A stretch of DNA of 64,000 nucleotides from Brevibacterium permense (GCF_025506275.1 NZ_QYCP01000082.1:1-64000); one strand, 5' to 3'. Shown: positions 45,111 to 54,571, numbered from the stretch's first letter. Program-made: numbers and translations. Notes: a model not told the origin generated them from the letters alone.

Positions 45111-45920
45111 TCAGAGCTTCGCGACGATGTCGGCGAGCAGACGGGAGATGCGCGGGGCGGCGGCGGCTCCGGCTTCGATGACCTCTGCATGGGAGAGCGG
45201 GGTCTCCTGGATGCCGGCGGCAAGGTTCGTCACCAGCGAAATTCCCATGAGTTCGAGCCCGGCCTGACGTGCGGCGATGGCCTCCAACGTCGTCGACATT
45301 CCCACCAGATCGGCACCGAGGATCCCGGCCATGCGCACCTCGGCGGGGGTTTCGTAATGAGGTCCGCGGAACTGTGCGTACACGCCTTCGTCTAGCGTCG
45401 GGTCGATCTCCTTGGCGATGGCGCGCATCCGCGGGGAGTACAGATCGGTGAGGTCGACGAAGTTCGCGCCCTCGATCGGAGAGGTGCCGGTGAGATTGAT
45501 GTGATCGGAGATGAGCACCGGAGTGCCGGGCCCCCAATTGCGGTTGAGCCCGCCGCACCCGTTCGTCAGCACCAGCGATGAACAGCCGGCCGCAGCGGCG
45601 GTGCGCACACCGTGGGCGACTGCCCGGACACCCTTGCCCTCGTAGTAGTGGGTGCGCGATCCGAGGACGAGCGCATGCTTGCCGCTGGCTTCGATGCGCA
45701 CCGTGCGCAACGTCGCACCGTGGCCCTCGACGGCGGGGGCGTGGAATCCCGGGACCTCCGCCGCGGAGATCTCGGCAACGGTCTCGCCGAGGAGGTCCGC
45801 CGCCCCACCCCAACCGGAGCCGAGGACGAGCGCGATGTCATGGGCTTCGATGCCCGCGTTCGCGTTGATGGTCGTGGCCGCGGCGTGCGCGGCGGCGGTA
45901 GGATCGCTTAAGTCAGTCAT
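45111..45920 (-). CDS. punA: Purine nucleoside phosphorylase (trimeric)
   Basis: Splits inosine, guanosine and deoxy forms with phosphate into base and (deoxy)ribose-1-phosphate. Motifs include VLGSGWGG, SRTHYYEGKG, TNGCGGLN, GPHYETPAEVRM and GMSTTLEAIAA. The 269-residue length and these motifs fit the trimeric PNP class. ATG at 45920 was preferred to an in-frame start 33 bp upstream. It lies 61 bp upstream of pmmB on the same strand and is divergent from a GNAT gene. Confidence 0.94.
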   Translation of the reverse strand: MTDLSDPTAAAHAAATTINANAGIEAHDIALVLGSGWGGAADLLGETVAEISAAEVPGFHAPAVEGHGATLRTVRIEASGKHALVLGSRTHYYEGKGVRAVAHGVRTAAAAGCSSLVLTNGCGGLNRNWGPGTPVLISDHINLTGTSPIEGANFVDLTDLYSPRMRAIAKEIDPTLDEGVYAQFRGPHYETPAEVRMAGILGADLVGMSTTLEAIAARQAGLELMGISLVTNLAAGIQETPLSHAEVIEAGAAAAPRISRLLADIVAKL

Positions 45921-45964
45921 GACGCCAAGATTATCAAGTTCCCCACCGCCCAAGGAGCGAGCAC

Positions 45965-47005
45965 ATGCCGATTCGAGAGCTGACCGACGGTGACGATCTG
46001 CGCCTGAATGAGGTGTTCGCCGACGCGACCACCCCGGCCGGTCATATGGCCAGGTCCCTGTTCCGTCCGTCCTCGGATTCGCCGTTGATCCGCTCCGTCA
46101 TCGCCGAGGTGGTCCCCGATGTTCCGGTCGGAGCCGCCGCGATCGCCGAATCCCCGCTTCACCCCTACCGGGCGTGGGTCCACGTCGAGGTCGCCGCCGA
46201 GGAGCAGGGACATGGTCAAGGACGTGAACTCTTCGACGCAGTGTGCGCGGAGACGCGAGGAACCGCGCTCGAGGGCCTCGATCTGCGCGCCCGTGTGCAC
46301 GCCGGGAGCCCGGGAGAGGGCTTCGCGCAGGCTCTCGGTTTCACCCCGCTGACGACGACCCGTGTGGTCAAGGTGGCCGCCGGTGCTCTGCCTCCGGCCG
46401 GCGGCGGTCGGGCCGAGGACCTCGAGATCGTTGCGACCGGTTCGGTGAAGCTGACGAAGGCGTTCCTCGCCTGGTACACCGCAGTCAACCGCGACGATGC
46501 CGTCGGCCCGCTGACCATCGGACAGGTGAACAACGTCTTCCTCTCCGAGGCAGCCGGAGCTCATGGTGCCGCACTGCTGAACGGCGCTGCCGGAACCGCC
46601 GAGGCGGGTGGACTCAGCGCCTTCGCCGTGTCGTATGCGCGGGAGGCCGATGAAACCGCCGGTGTTCTGCCCTCGGCCGGTGAACCGGGTGCCGGAGATA
46701 CTGTCGGGGACGGCAGAGCCACCGTCGATCAGGTCGACGAAGAACCGCCGACCGAGCTCATCCTCGGGTCGATGTTCGAGACTCGCGACGATGCCGCAGA
46801 CACCACGGGTGAGGACTTCGCTGCGGCCGTCGCCGATGCTGAACTCCTTTTGGCCAGGCTGTCGGTCGACGCCGATGTCGTCATCGAAGTCACGAGCGGA
46901 ATGCCCGTGATCTCCTCGCTCGCCGATCGACTGCTCGACGCCGGAACCGCCACCGAGCTCTACCGCTACGAGACTCTCTCAGGACCGCCTTCCGACGTCA
47001 GCTGA
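45965..47005 (+). CDS. GNAT-family acetyltransferase-like protein
   Basis: A 346-residue protein. The N-terminal half resembles a GNAT fold: AWVHVEVAAEEQGHGQGRELF is the acetyl-CoA loop region, followed by FAQALGFTPLTTTRVVK. The C-terminal half (Ala/Asp-rich) is only weakly similar to a second GNAT domain (LAWYTAVNRDDA). Substrate unknown. Its 3' end overlaps the opposing FtsK-like gene by 27 bp, so the two transcripts are antisense at their ends. Confidence 0.7.
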   Translation: MPIRELTDGDDLRLNEVFADATTPAGHMARSLFRPSSDSPLIRSVIAEVVPDVPVGAAAIAESPLHPYRAWVHVEVAAEEQGHGQGRELFDAVCAETRGTALEGLDLRARVHAGSPGEGFAQALGFTPLTTTRVVKVAAGALPPAGGGRAEDLEIVATGSVKLTKAFLAWYTAVNRDDAVGPLTIGQVNNVFLSEAAGAHGAALLNGAAGTAEAGGLSAFAVSYAREADETAGVLPSAGEPGAGDTVGDGRATVDQVDEEPPTELILGSMFETRDDAADTTGEDFAAAVADAELLLARLSVDADVVIEVTSGMPVISSLADRLLDAGTATELYRYETLSGPPSDVS

Positions 47006-50000
47006 CTCAGGCTCGACTCCCGTTGGGCTGAAGAGGCGAACAGGGCGAGCCCGGTCCTCGGTGACGAACCAGCCCGTCCCCGGCAGCCCGTCGAGCGGGG
47101 CCTGTCGCAACACTCCGAGCCCGGTGAGATCTTGCCTGGTATGCGCACCGAGCACGAGCAGCGGTCCGAGACTCTGAGCTTTGGTCAGAGGGGAACCATA
47201 GCCGGGAGTGAACCGTGTCGGCACAGTGAGCACATGGAATCGTCCGTCGAGCAGATCCCAGTCGACAGGATCTGAGGCCATGTGTGCATCGTCGTGCACA
47301 GAGACCCCGCCGAGGCGGGCAACATACGTCGCGAATCCGGTCTTGCCGCTCTGCGGAGAACCGCGAACGGTGAGAACCGAACCGTCTCGCCGGGGATCCC
47401 ACACGACGGAGTCGCCGAAAGCGTCAACGCCTACCGGGATGCAGCCCGGCATGCCGCCGCAGGGTTCTTCGCCCATGCCCACAAGTTGGTCAAGCCCCCG
47501 CCAGCATGGAGCGAATCCCTTTCGGGACTCCGGAATGCCGGGTGGTCCGCCGAGGATGCTCGTGCCCGTCCCGCACGTGGACGAATCGAATTGTGCCGCA
47601 TCACCGGGTGCGAATTGCACATCGGCACCGTCCCCGCCGGCGGCCCGCGCGCGGGGACCGCGGATGACGGCGCGGAGATCCGGCCACGAACCGGCGAATC
47701 GCTGCCGGCTGAGCCCGACGCTCGTTCCGTCTTCGCCGGCCTCGGGCGGGAAGATGATCTGGGTGGCGAATCGAGAACTCCTGCTCGTCATATTCCGGCA
47801 CCCGGCGAGCAGGAACACGAGATCCGATTCGGCACCATGTCCGAGGAGAAGTTCGGCCCGTTCGGCCCAATAGTGGTCGAGCGAGTCGACGAACTCGGCC
47901 CAATTGCTGCAGACGATTAGGCTCGGTGGCTGTCGACTCTGCCTTGACCCGGTCGGGGAATCTGTGCTTTCACTGTCGCGCGAGAATCTGCTCGGGTCCC
48001 CACGGACAGCGAGATGGTCGAGAACCGCTTGAATCTGCCAGCCCGAGCTCAATCCGCAGCTGATCTCGGCCCAGTCGAGGACCGCGGCGATTCTGCCGAT
48101 CGCGATGATCCGTCGGGTCGGAGCGGCCGCCCGTGCCATGGTCGCAAGCACGGATTCCACGGTGTCCGGGCTACCGCCTGTGAGGATCGTGGAACCGTCC
48201 ACGTCCGGGTCGAATGTCCACATCTGCTGCCGCTGCTGACTGGGGACATCGATGATCCCCGTGACGGTCGGATCGAGTTCACCACTTGCCGTCACCGGTC
48301 CCGCAGAGGAAGAGGCGAGCTCTCCAGCAGAACGGGCCGGGCTTCCTGCCGCCCCGTCCGACATCTCTTCAGGTTCCGGCAAGGGAGGCAGCACCACCTG
48401 TCGATGAGCTGAAGCGTCCTCGGCCCTGGCGATGTCGTGAGCCGCGGCGATGATGTTGTCGACGTGAACGCCGTGGGCGCCGCAGGCCAGGGACGGAACC
48501 GGCCCCGGACCCCAGGAACGAACGCGAGGGCGGAGGGCCGCCTCGGTGTGGGCGTCATCTCCGAACGGAACCGCCACGCGGAACCGGGTGACGCTGATCC
48601 CGGAGTCCAGACAGGCGGCGCCAGGCTTGTCCGCGGGCAGGAACGCACCCGCCTCGGAGCCGATGACGTCGAAGGAATCGGTCTCATCGCGCACTCGCAG
48701 GCACACGCGAATGTTGATGTTCGCCTTCATCTGCCCGGTGACGACGCCCATCGGGCGCTGAGTGGCGAGAATGAGGTGGACGCCGAGAGACCGGCCGAGA
48801 GCTGTGAGGCGTTCGAGCAGGTCGGCGGCGCGAGGATGAGTGGCCATCAGCGCATGGAACTCGTCGATGACGACGACGAGTCGTGGGGGAGGGTCGGCAA
48901 GATCGGCGACATCGGCACACCCGTGGTCGGCCAGCAGCCGCTCCCGATGAGTGATCTCGGCACGCACGGATACGAGAGCGCGAAAGGCGAGACCGGAGTC
49001 GAAATCGTCGAGCACACTGTCGGTGTGCGGCAGATCCTGCAGCGGTGAGAACGTGGCCCCACCTTTGAAGTCGATGAGGACGAAACATAATCGCCGAGGC
49101 GGCTGTGCCAAGGCCATCGACAGCAGCCATGTCTGCAGGAGCAGGGATTTTCCGCTGCCCGTGGTGCCGGCGACGAGAGCGTGAGGACCGTCGGAGAACA
49201 GATCGATGCCGACCTCACCGTCGGTTCCGCGCCCGATCGGCACCGGCCCCGAGGCAGGAGACCGCCACCGCGCTCTGATGGCCTCGGGCGCATCGTCACA
49301 GAGCTCGCCGAGCCCATGGTCGGGCCAGGTGCGGGGGCCGGTTTCGGCTGAGCGGCCAGAGTGCAGAGTGACGAATCGCGCGGCCGGCATGAGAGTAGCG
49401 ACGAGTGCCCGTCCTGGCACCGGGCCACCGGGCGCAGTCGAGGACGTGGTGCGTGCCTGCGCAAGAGAGCCCACCGTCAGCGAGACCGCAGAGCCGGCAT
49501 GCGGGGCGCTGAGCGTGAGCACTGCGGGGTGAGACGCCTCGTCGAGGGTGATCGAGATGGGGTCGTCGATGCCGGCGTCTGGGCGTGACCCTGTCCCGAC
49601 CGTGGTCGATGCGTGGTCGGCGGAGAACCGGGTGCCTGCCAATTCCGGCAGCAATGAGAGTTCGGAACTCGGTCGCCATCTGAATCGCCGGTCGGCCAAC
49701 CAGGCGAAGGCCATGGTGCGCAGGACTGCGGGCGTTCCGCTGACGGTGACCGTGGTTGTACGCGGATCGATGCGGACCGGCATATCGGTGCAGACGATCC
49801 GACCGTCGACGTGGTCGATTCTGTCCTGCAAGCGTTCGTCGATGGTGAGGTCGCTGAAGACCGTCCCGAAACCCAGACACAGACCAGGGGAAGAGAAGAT
49901 CATCTGACGGTGAGCCGTCTCCAGGCGCTTCAGCCTGGCCCGCGCCTCGGCCAACGCCTCGTCGCGGTCAAGTCGACATTGTGCGCTGTCGCGGGTGAAG

Positions 50001-50755
50001 CGTTTCTTCTCCACTAAGTAGGCGACCCACCCGGAGAGCGGGGCCGAGATGCTGAAGAGCAGGAACCACCACATTCCGGTGGCCACGGCCAGCACCACGC
50101 CGATGCCGACGGGGATGAGGAACGTCCACCACTGTGGGGGTCTGGCCGGCCGAGGATCGTCGATCGTCTTCGGGGCGATGTGGATGTCATGGCTGTGGTG
50201 CAGCGGCGGGGACCGGATCGGCGGAGCCGAACGGGGAATAGAGGAAGAAGTGCCGGCTGAAGAACCGTATGACGGGACCGGTGCGAGCACAGTCGCCCCC
50301 AGAGCTACGGCGGGCCCAGGCCCCGTGGCATCGAGCCGCAGCGGCTGAGGGGCGCGGGAGATACTAGGGTCGATGATAGTCAGGCAATCGGGGTGGGGCA
50401 GTCGAGATAAGTGGGCCCGCCGTGGGTCGAGTGTCAGGGTGAATCCCGCATCCGGTCCTGCAAGGACGGATACGCTCGTCTGTGCGGAGTCGGCACAGTC
50501 GTCGGTGGTGCGCAGAACATTCGCTCCAACAACGGTGATGGGATTGAGTCCCTGCCATTGACCCCAGCTGATCGACTCGATTCTGTGGTTGTCGAGCCGG
50601 TTGCCCACGACCAAGTCCTGCGAAGTCAGTTCCGCTCCGAGGGCAGAACGGAAGACGTCGAAGGCCGGTTGGGCTGATTCGGCTTCGATGCTCATGCTTG
50701 TGACGGCTCCGTTCGTCCCAATGCGGTGGATGAGCCCCAGGGTTCTCATACCCAC
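46979..50755 (-). CDS. FHA/FtsK-SpoIIIE domain membrane ATPase (EccC-like)
   Basis: A 1258-residue membrane-anchored ATPase. An FHA-like N-terminal region (about 97-140, VLAGPDAGFTLTLDP and DPSISRAPQPL) is followed by one or two membrane helices (about 208-250). Three P-loop ATPase domains come next: the first has GTTGSGKSLLLQ (530-541) and VVVIDEFHAL; the second is degenerate (GGSPDTVES in place of Walker A); the third has GSPQSGKTGF. This architecture matches EssC/EccC-type FtsK ATPases of type VII secretion, but no EsxA/B, EccB, EccD, EccE or MycP gene is visible. It lies 140 bp downstream of, and in line with, the Tad pilus genes. Start is GTG at 50755 or ATG at 50749. Confidence 0.82.
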   Translation of the reverse strand: MGMRTLGLIHRIGTNGAVTSMSIEAESAQPAFDVFRSALGAELTSQDLVVGNRLDNHRIESISWGQWQGLNPITVVGANVLRTTDDCADSAQTSVSVLAGPDAGFTLTLDPRRAHLSRLPHPDCLTIIDPSISRAPQPLRLDATGPGPAVALGATVLAPVPSYGSSAGTSSSIPRSAPPIRSPPLHHSHDIHIAPKTIDDPRPARPPQWWTFLIPVGIGVVLAVATGMWWFLLFSISAPLSGWVAYLVEKKRFTRDSAQCRLDRDEALAEARARLKRLETAHRQMIFSSPGLCLGFGTVFSDLTIDERLQDRIDHVDGRIVCTDMPVRIDPRTTTVTVSGTPAVLRTMAFAWLADRRFRWRPSSELSLLPELAGTRFSADHASTTVGTGSRPDAGIDDPISITLDEASHPAVLTLSAPHAGSAVSLTVGSLAQARTTSSTAPGGPVPGRALVATLMPAARFVTLHSGRSAETGPRTWPDHGLGELCDDAPEAIRARWRSPASGPVPIGRGTDGEVGIDLFSDGPHALVAGTTGSGKSLLLQTWLLSMALAQPPRRLCFVLIDFKGGATFSPLQDLPHTDSVLDDFDSGLAFRALVSVRAEITHRERLLADHGCADVADLADPPPRLVVVIDEFHALMATHPRAADLLERLTALGRSLGVHLILATQRPMGVVTGQMKANINIRVCLRVRDETDSFDVIGSEAGAFLPADKPGAACLDSGISVTRFRVAVPFGDDAHTEAALRPRVRSWGPGPVPSLACGAHGVHVDNIIAAAHDIARAEDASAHRQVVLPPLPEPEEMSDGAAGSPARSAGELASSSAGPVTASGELDPTVTGIIDVPSQQRQQMWTFDPDVDGSTILTGGSPDTVESVLATMARAAAPTRRIIAIGRIAAVLDWAEISCGLSSGWQIQAVLDHLAVRGDPSRFSRDSESTDSPTGSRQSRQPPSLIVCSNWAEFVDSLDHYWAERAELLLGHGAESDLVFLLAGCRNMTSRSSRFATQIIFPPEAGEDGTSVGLSRQRFAGSWPDLRAVIRGPRARAAGGDGADVQFAPGDAAQFDSSTCGTGTSILGGPPGIPESRKGFAPCWRGLDQLVGMGEEPCGGMPGCIPVGVDAFGDSVVWDPRRDGSVLTVRGSPQSGKTGFATYVARLGGVSVHDDAHMASDPVDWDLLDGRFHVLTVPTRFTPGYGSPLTKAQSLGPLLVLGAHTRQDLTGLGVLRQAPLDGLPGTGWFVTEDRARPVRLFSPTGVEPESADVGRRS

Positions 50756-50895
50756 AGACTCACCGCGGACGCATGGCTAGGGCAAGAGCGAGAAAGCGCC
50801 ATGTGGATACGGTTTGGGCATCTACAGCCTCAGGATGCGTGAGTGGAGCCTGTGCCCACAGGAATCGGCGTCGAAGTGGAGACGACTCGGGTTGA

Positions 50896-51381
50896 TCAGT
50901 CGAGGCGCAGGGCACCCCGGGCATAAGCGGTGGCGTGGAGGTCGACGAGGCCGGGCACGAACGGTGAGAGCAGAGCCGGAGAATAGCGGGCCTCGATGCG
51001 GATGCGCACCGAATGCATCCCATCCGCATCGGCACTCAACCGCAGATTGCCCATGTCCTTCGGAGTCGGCACCGCGTCGAGGTACCGTCCGGCGGCGCGT
51101 TTGGCCGCCGGAGGCGAGAACACGAGACCGGGGTCGTCACCGGGAGCCGGTTCGAACGAGTCCGAGGCCGCCAGCGCCGCAGAATCGGCCAGCCCCTGCA
51201 GCTCTCGGCGGGCCATGTGCAGGTCGGTCAGGGCCGCGATGAGGAAGGCCAGCAGCAAGGCGATGACGACGAAGCCGATGGCCAGCGGCGTGATCGACCC
51301 GGCATCCGAATCATGATCCGATTTGCGGCCGATCTGCGATTCGCGTCCCCGTTCACAGCGGTGCTCTCCCGTGGTCGGCAT
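50896..51381 (-). CDS. TadE/TadG-like pseudopilin (Rv3654c-like)
   Basis: A 161-residue single-pass protein. After a hydrophilic start (about 25 residues) comes a pilin-like helix, SITPLAIGFVVIALLL, then LADSAALAASDSFE and a small extracytoplasmic domain. It resembles the helicase/secretion-neighbourhood TadE-like proteins found at the end of actinobacterial Tad loci. The Glu at +5 found in its two neighbours is replaced here by Pro or Leu. ATG at 51381 is one base before the end of the upstream TadE gene. Confidence 0.72.
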   Translation of the reverse strand: MPTTGEHRCERGRESQIGRKSDHDSDAGSITPLAIGFVVIALLLAFLIAALTDLHMARRELQGLADSAALAASDSFEPAPGDDPGLVFSPPAAKRAAGRYLDAVPTPKDMGNLRLSADADGMHSVRIRIEARYSPALLSPFVPGLVDLHATAYARGALRLD

Positions 51382-51382
51382 A

Positions 51383-51832
51383 TCACTGAAGTCCTGTGGC
51401 GACGACGTCGGTGTGGTTTGCGCGCAATGTGATGTGCGGTGACCGGTCGGAGCCGAAGAGGAGCGGGAACCCGGGTAGTGACACTTTCGTCTCGACTCGT
51501 GCAGTGACGAGAGAGCCGGCCTGTCCACAGGGTCCGGCGCATGAGTAGGTGATGGAAGTCGGCGCATCCCGCAGCCCGAAGTCCGCGAAATGCATCTTCG
51601 CGACGGCATGGGCGCGAGCCTCCGAGGGGGTCGCGTCGCGGGCGGCGATACGTGAGGCCGACATCGCCGCCGAGGTGGTCGCATAGCTGGCCGCCTGCAG
51701 TTGGGAGAGGGTGAGCATGAGGTAGATGACCGGGATAAGCAGGACGATGGAGGCGAAGATGAACTCGATGACCGCCGTTCCTTCGTCTCCGTCGTCGGTC
51801 GCGATTCCCTGAACGAACTCGGGTTCAGTCAC
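51383..51832 (-). CDS. TadE-family pseudopilin
   Basis: Minor pilin-like component of the Tad apparatus, 149 residues. DDGDEGTAVIEFIFASIV holds a prepilin-like cleavage site (after DEG) with Glu at +5, followed by one hydrophobic helix and a globular domain with two cysteines in SCAGPCGQ. GTG at 51832 has GAGGAC upstream and overlaps the previous gene by 8 bp. Confidence 0.8.
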   Translation of the reverse strand: MTEPEFVQGIATDDGDEGTAVIEFIFASIVLLIPVIYLMLTLSQLQAASYATTSAAMSASRIAARDATPSEARAHAVAKMHFADFGLRDAPTSITYSCAGPCGQAGSLVTARVETKVSLPGFPLLFGSDRSPHITLRANHTDVVATGLQ

Positions 51833-52223
51833 GGTCGATGTCCTCGACGATGGATCGTCCGCGCAGGTCCCAGACCTCGGCGGGTCCCCACAGTCCGAGG
51901 ACCGGGAGCGGGGTCGTCACCCTCACCTCGACGATCTCGACAGTTCCGCGCTGTGACGTCGAGACTGTGACCTTCTGGGCATAGCGCTCGCCCACGGACA
52001 CTCGGATGAGGTCGCGGGTGAGCTTCTGCCCGTCGCGCGGAGTCTGATCGGCCAGGCTCGCCTGCCTCGCCCCTGCGATGGCGGAGTCGATGACAGTGTT
52101 GCGGACGTGGATGACGAGACCGATCTGCAGGGCGCCGGCCAGGATGAGGGCCAGCAGCGAGGCGATGAGGACGAACTCGGCGACAGCGGATCCCGAATCG
52201 CTGTGCTCGCCTGTCTCCGTCAT
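51825..52223 (-). CDS. TadE-like pseudopilin, second copy
   Basis: A 132-residue relative of the gene downstream. SDSGSAVAEFVLIASLLA gives the same G/xxxxE prepilin pattern and a single helix, then RNTVIDSAIAGARQASLADQ. The ATG at 52223 has AGGAAGG upstream; a GTG 51 bp further up is open but lacks a ribosome site. It overlaps the next TadE gene, so the two are translationally coupled. Confidence 0.75.
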   Translation of the reverse strand: MTETGEHSDSGSAVAEFVLIASLLALILAGALQIGLVIHVRNTVIDSAIAGARQASLADQTPRDGQKLTRDLIRVSVGERYAQKVTVSTSQRGTVEIVEVRVTTPLPVLGLWGPAEVWDLRGRSIVEDIDRD

Positions 52224-52281
52224 CGAGGCAACCTTCCTCCGACTTCCCGGTAGTGTCTCGTCGCCACTGGTCACAGCTGGT

Positions 52282-52560
52282 TCACCCGGCCCCGCGGACC
52301 TTGTTCATCGCGTCTTGGAACATCGAGGTGAAGGCCTCGCCTGCCAGTGCCCACAATGCGACCACCAACCCCGCAGTCATCAGGGTGATGAGGACCCAGC
52401 CGGGAACGTCACCGCGATCGGGACGGTCGACATCGGCGGTGAGATTCGCATCGATGTCGGTCTCGGCCGCCTCGGTGATGGTGGTTCGACCTCGCGGAGG
52501 AGGACCCGGGATGAGCCCGAGCACGAGCGGGATCAGGCGGTAGGTGAACTGGCGGAACAT
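52282..52560 (-). CDS. Flp-type pilin candidate (DUF4244-like)
   Basis: A 92-residue protein at the usual pilin position between tadC and tadE. The N-terminal about 45 residues are hydrophilic and unusually long, then RGDVPGWVLITLMTAGLV starts a single helix that ends near FTSMFQDAMNKVRGAG. Unlike classic Flp pilins, no Glu is seen at +5 after the putative Gly cleavage site. The ATG follows GAAGGAGACACG. Confidence 0.72.
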   Translation of the reverse strand: MFRQFTYRLIPLVLGLIPGPPPRGRTTITEAAETDIDANLTADVDRPDRGDVPGWVLITLMTAGLVVALWALAGEAFTSMFQDAMNKVRGAG

Positions 52561-52661
52561 CGTGTCTCCTTCATCGGCGAGGTCGAGGTTTCGACCCGCG
52601 TGGTCGGTGGGGCGGGACTGGCTGTGGGAACGGGTTTGGTCGGTGGTGCGGAGTGCGGTCG

Positions 52662-53600
52662 CTACGGGCTGAGGTCGAGGACGGTCAGAGACGGGAAGAC
52701 GGCGAAGATCACGGTGACGGGAAGCACGAATACGACAACAGGAATGAGCATCCCGATCTCTTTGCGACCGGACAGTTCCAGCAGCCGTCGTCGAGACTGT
52801 TCGCGCACGTCAGCGGCTTGGGAGCGGAGGACTTCGGCCAGCGGGGTGCCGCGGGTCATCGACACGGCGAGGCCGTCGACGAACTGGACGATCTCGGGGA
52901 TGGCGATGCGCGTGGCCATCACATCGAGCGCTTCGACCAACGGTGTGCCCGTGCGGGTGGCGGCCAGGGCCGCGCGGAGTTCGTCGATGAGGTCGCCGGA
53001 GCAGGTGCGGCACACGCGTTCGAGAGCCTCCACGATCCCCTCACCGGCGGTGATGGACAGTGCGAGGAGTTCGGCGACGGTCGGGAATTCGGCGAGCACG
53101 CGGGATTCGTGGCGGGCGATCGCTTGGCTGAGCCGCCAATCGTTGAAGACGTGCCCGGCGATGCCGCCGCTGAAGACGAGTACGACGGTGACGATGGGGG
53201 AGAAACCACGTTGCGCCGACAGGGCACCGGCCAGACCGCCGGCGACGATCATCCCGACGAGAATGCTCAGCACCTGGCTGATGCGGAAGCGCTCGATCGT
53301 GGCATATCCGCCGAGACGGTCGATGCGCAGCCGCAGAGTCGCATCCGTGGTGATGCGCGACGTCACCCACAGAGTCGAACCGATCAACCAGGACTTCACC
53401 AGTCCCCCGAACCCCTCGGTGCGAGGGGTCGGCGGAGCGTAGATGTCGACCAAGGATTCCTGATCCCGCAGATAGGGAGCGATCCGCGACGACAGAGTCG
53501 GTCTGCGCAGCGGCGGGAGGGAGAGGACGAAGACATACAGGGCGAAGCCGTTGAAGAGTCCGAGAGCCAGGATCGACAGAGGCTCGCCGAGGAGACTCAT
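52662..53600 (-). CDS. tadC: Type II/Tad secretion inner-membrane protein TadC
   Basis: A 312-residue T2SSF-domain protein with three to four membrane helices. FPTVAELLALSITAGEGIVEAL, then LAATRTGTPLVEAL and SRRRLLELSGRKEIGMLIPV are typical TadC features. The ATG at 53600 overlaps the tadB stop; the frame upstream is a tadB shadow. Confidence 0.88.
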   Translation of the reverse strand: MSLLGEPLSILALGLFNGFALYVFVLSLPPLRRPTLSSRIAPYLRDQESLVDIYAPPTPRTEGFGGLVKSWLIGSTLWVTSRITTDATLRLRIDRLGGYATIERFRISQVLSILVGMIVAGGLAGALSAQRGFSPIVTVVLVFSGGIAGHVFNDWRLSQAIARHESRVLAEFPTVAELLALSITAGEGIVEALERVCRTCSGDLIDELRAALAATRTGTPLVEALDVMATRIAIPEIVQFVDGLAVSMTRGTPLAEVLRSQAADVREQSRRRLLELSGRKEIGMLIPVVVFVLPVTVIFAVFPSLTVLDLSP

Positions 53601-54571
53601 GCCGCCGGCCCATCCGCAGCGTCTGTGTCGTCTGCGGAGAATCCGTTGCTCATGCCGACGCTGCCTGAGAAACGTCGATGGGCGGCGCTGAGTGAGGATC
53701 CCTCGATGACTCTGGGTTCGGACGGGAGCCGACCGATGCGCTTCATCGCCTGATACGCCAGCAGAGAGACGACGAAGCCCGCCGCCAGGAGGACCAGCCC
53801 GGTCCGCGAGTTGTACGCCACTGCCGTTTCGGGCCGAGTCGACAGGAAAGCGAGGACCACCCACGGTGCGGCGACGGCCAATCGGGCGCCGTTGACCGTC
53901 CATTGTTGCCGGGCAGAGAGCTCGTTGCGGGTGCGGGCATCGTCGCGGACGAACTGAGCCAAGGCTCGGAGCATGGTGCCCAGATCGCTGCCGCCGACCT
54001 GCCTGGTGACGCTGAGCGCGACGACGATGCGGTCGGCCACAGGGTCGGCGCTGACTTGCCGAAAGCGCTCCAACGCCAATGCGAACGAGCCGCTGGCCCG
54101 ATACTCCTCGGCGAAGACTTCGAACAGCGGTCGCAGCGGTTCGGGTCCGCGATGGGCCAGAGAGCTCAGTGCTTCAGGCAGGGACAGACCCGCACGGACA
54201 CCGGAATTGAGATGGTCTAGAGTCTCTGGCCACAGCTCCCGCCGCATCACCTGTCGGCTCCGAGCCCGATGCTGCAGCGCCCGATGCGGCAGCCAGGAGG
54301 CGAACAGACCGAAGCACTGCGCGATCGCCCACGATCCGGTGAACACTGTCGCGACGACCGCAACGACACAGAACGCTGCGACGGAGATGAGCAGCAAGTG
54401 GGCCGGCCGCAGCCTGGGGAACCCGGCCCCGGTGAGCATGTCATCGAGTTCGCGCACCCACCGCGACTGGGTCCGCTTGCCCTGCGGTCGCCGCCACAGC
54501 GACATCCAGATGAGGAATAGTCCTGCCCCGAGGCAGGCACCGATGAGCAGAGCGGACTGGGAATAGCTCAC
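53597..54571 (-). CDS. tadB: Type II/Tad secretion inner-membrane protein TadB
   Basis: A 324-residue T2SSF-domain protein: ELWPETLDHLNSGVRAGLSL and then FRQVSADPVADRIVVALSVT, RQVGGSDLGTMLRALAQFV and hydrophobic ends. It starts with GTG at 54571 (GGAGGCGGC upstream), overlapping the tadA stop. It pairs with TadC to form the platform that TadA drives. Confidence 0.88.
   Translation of the reverse strand: MSYSQSALLIGACLGAGLFLIWMSLWRRPQGKRTQSRWVRELDDMLTGAGFPRLRPAHLLLISVAAFCVVAVVATVFTGSWAIAQCFGLFASWLPHRALQHRARSRQVMRRELWPETLDHLNSGVRAGLSLPEALSSLAHRGPEPLRPLFEVFAEEYRASGSFALALERFRQVSADPVADRIVVALSVTRQVGGSDLGTMLRALAQFVRDDARTRNELSARQQWTVNGARLAVAAPWVVLAFLSTRPETAVAYNSRTGLVLLAAGFVVSLLAYQAMKRIGRLPSEPRVIEGSSLSAAHRRFSGSVGMSNGFSADDTDAADGPAA

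Noticed and set aside
46979-50755. A complete type VII secretion locus
   Set aside because: Only the EccC-like ATPase is present; no EsxA/B, EccB, EccD, EccE or mycosin gene lies nearby.
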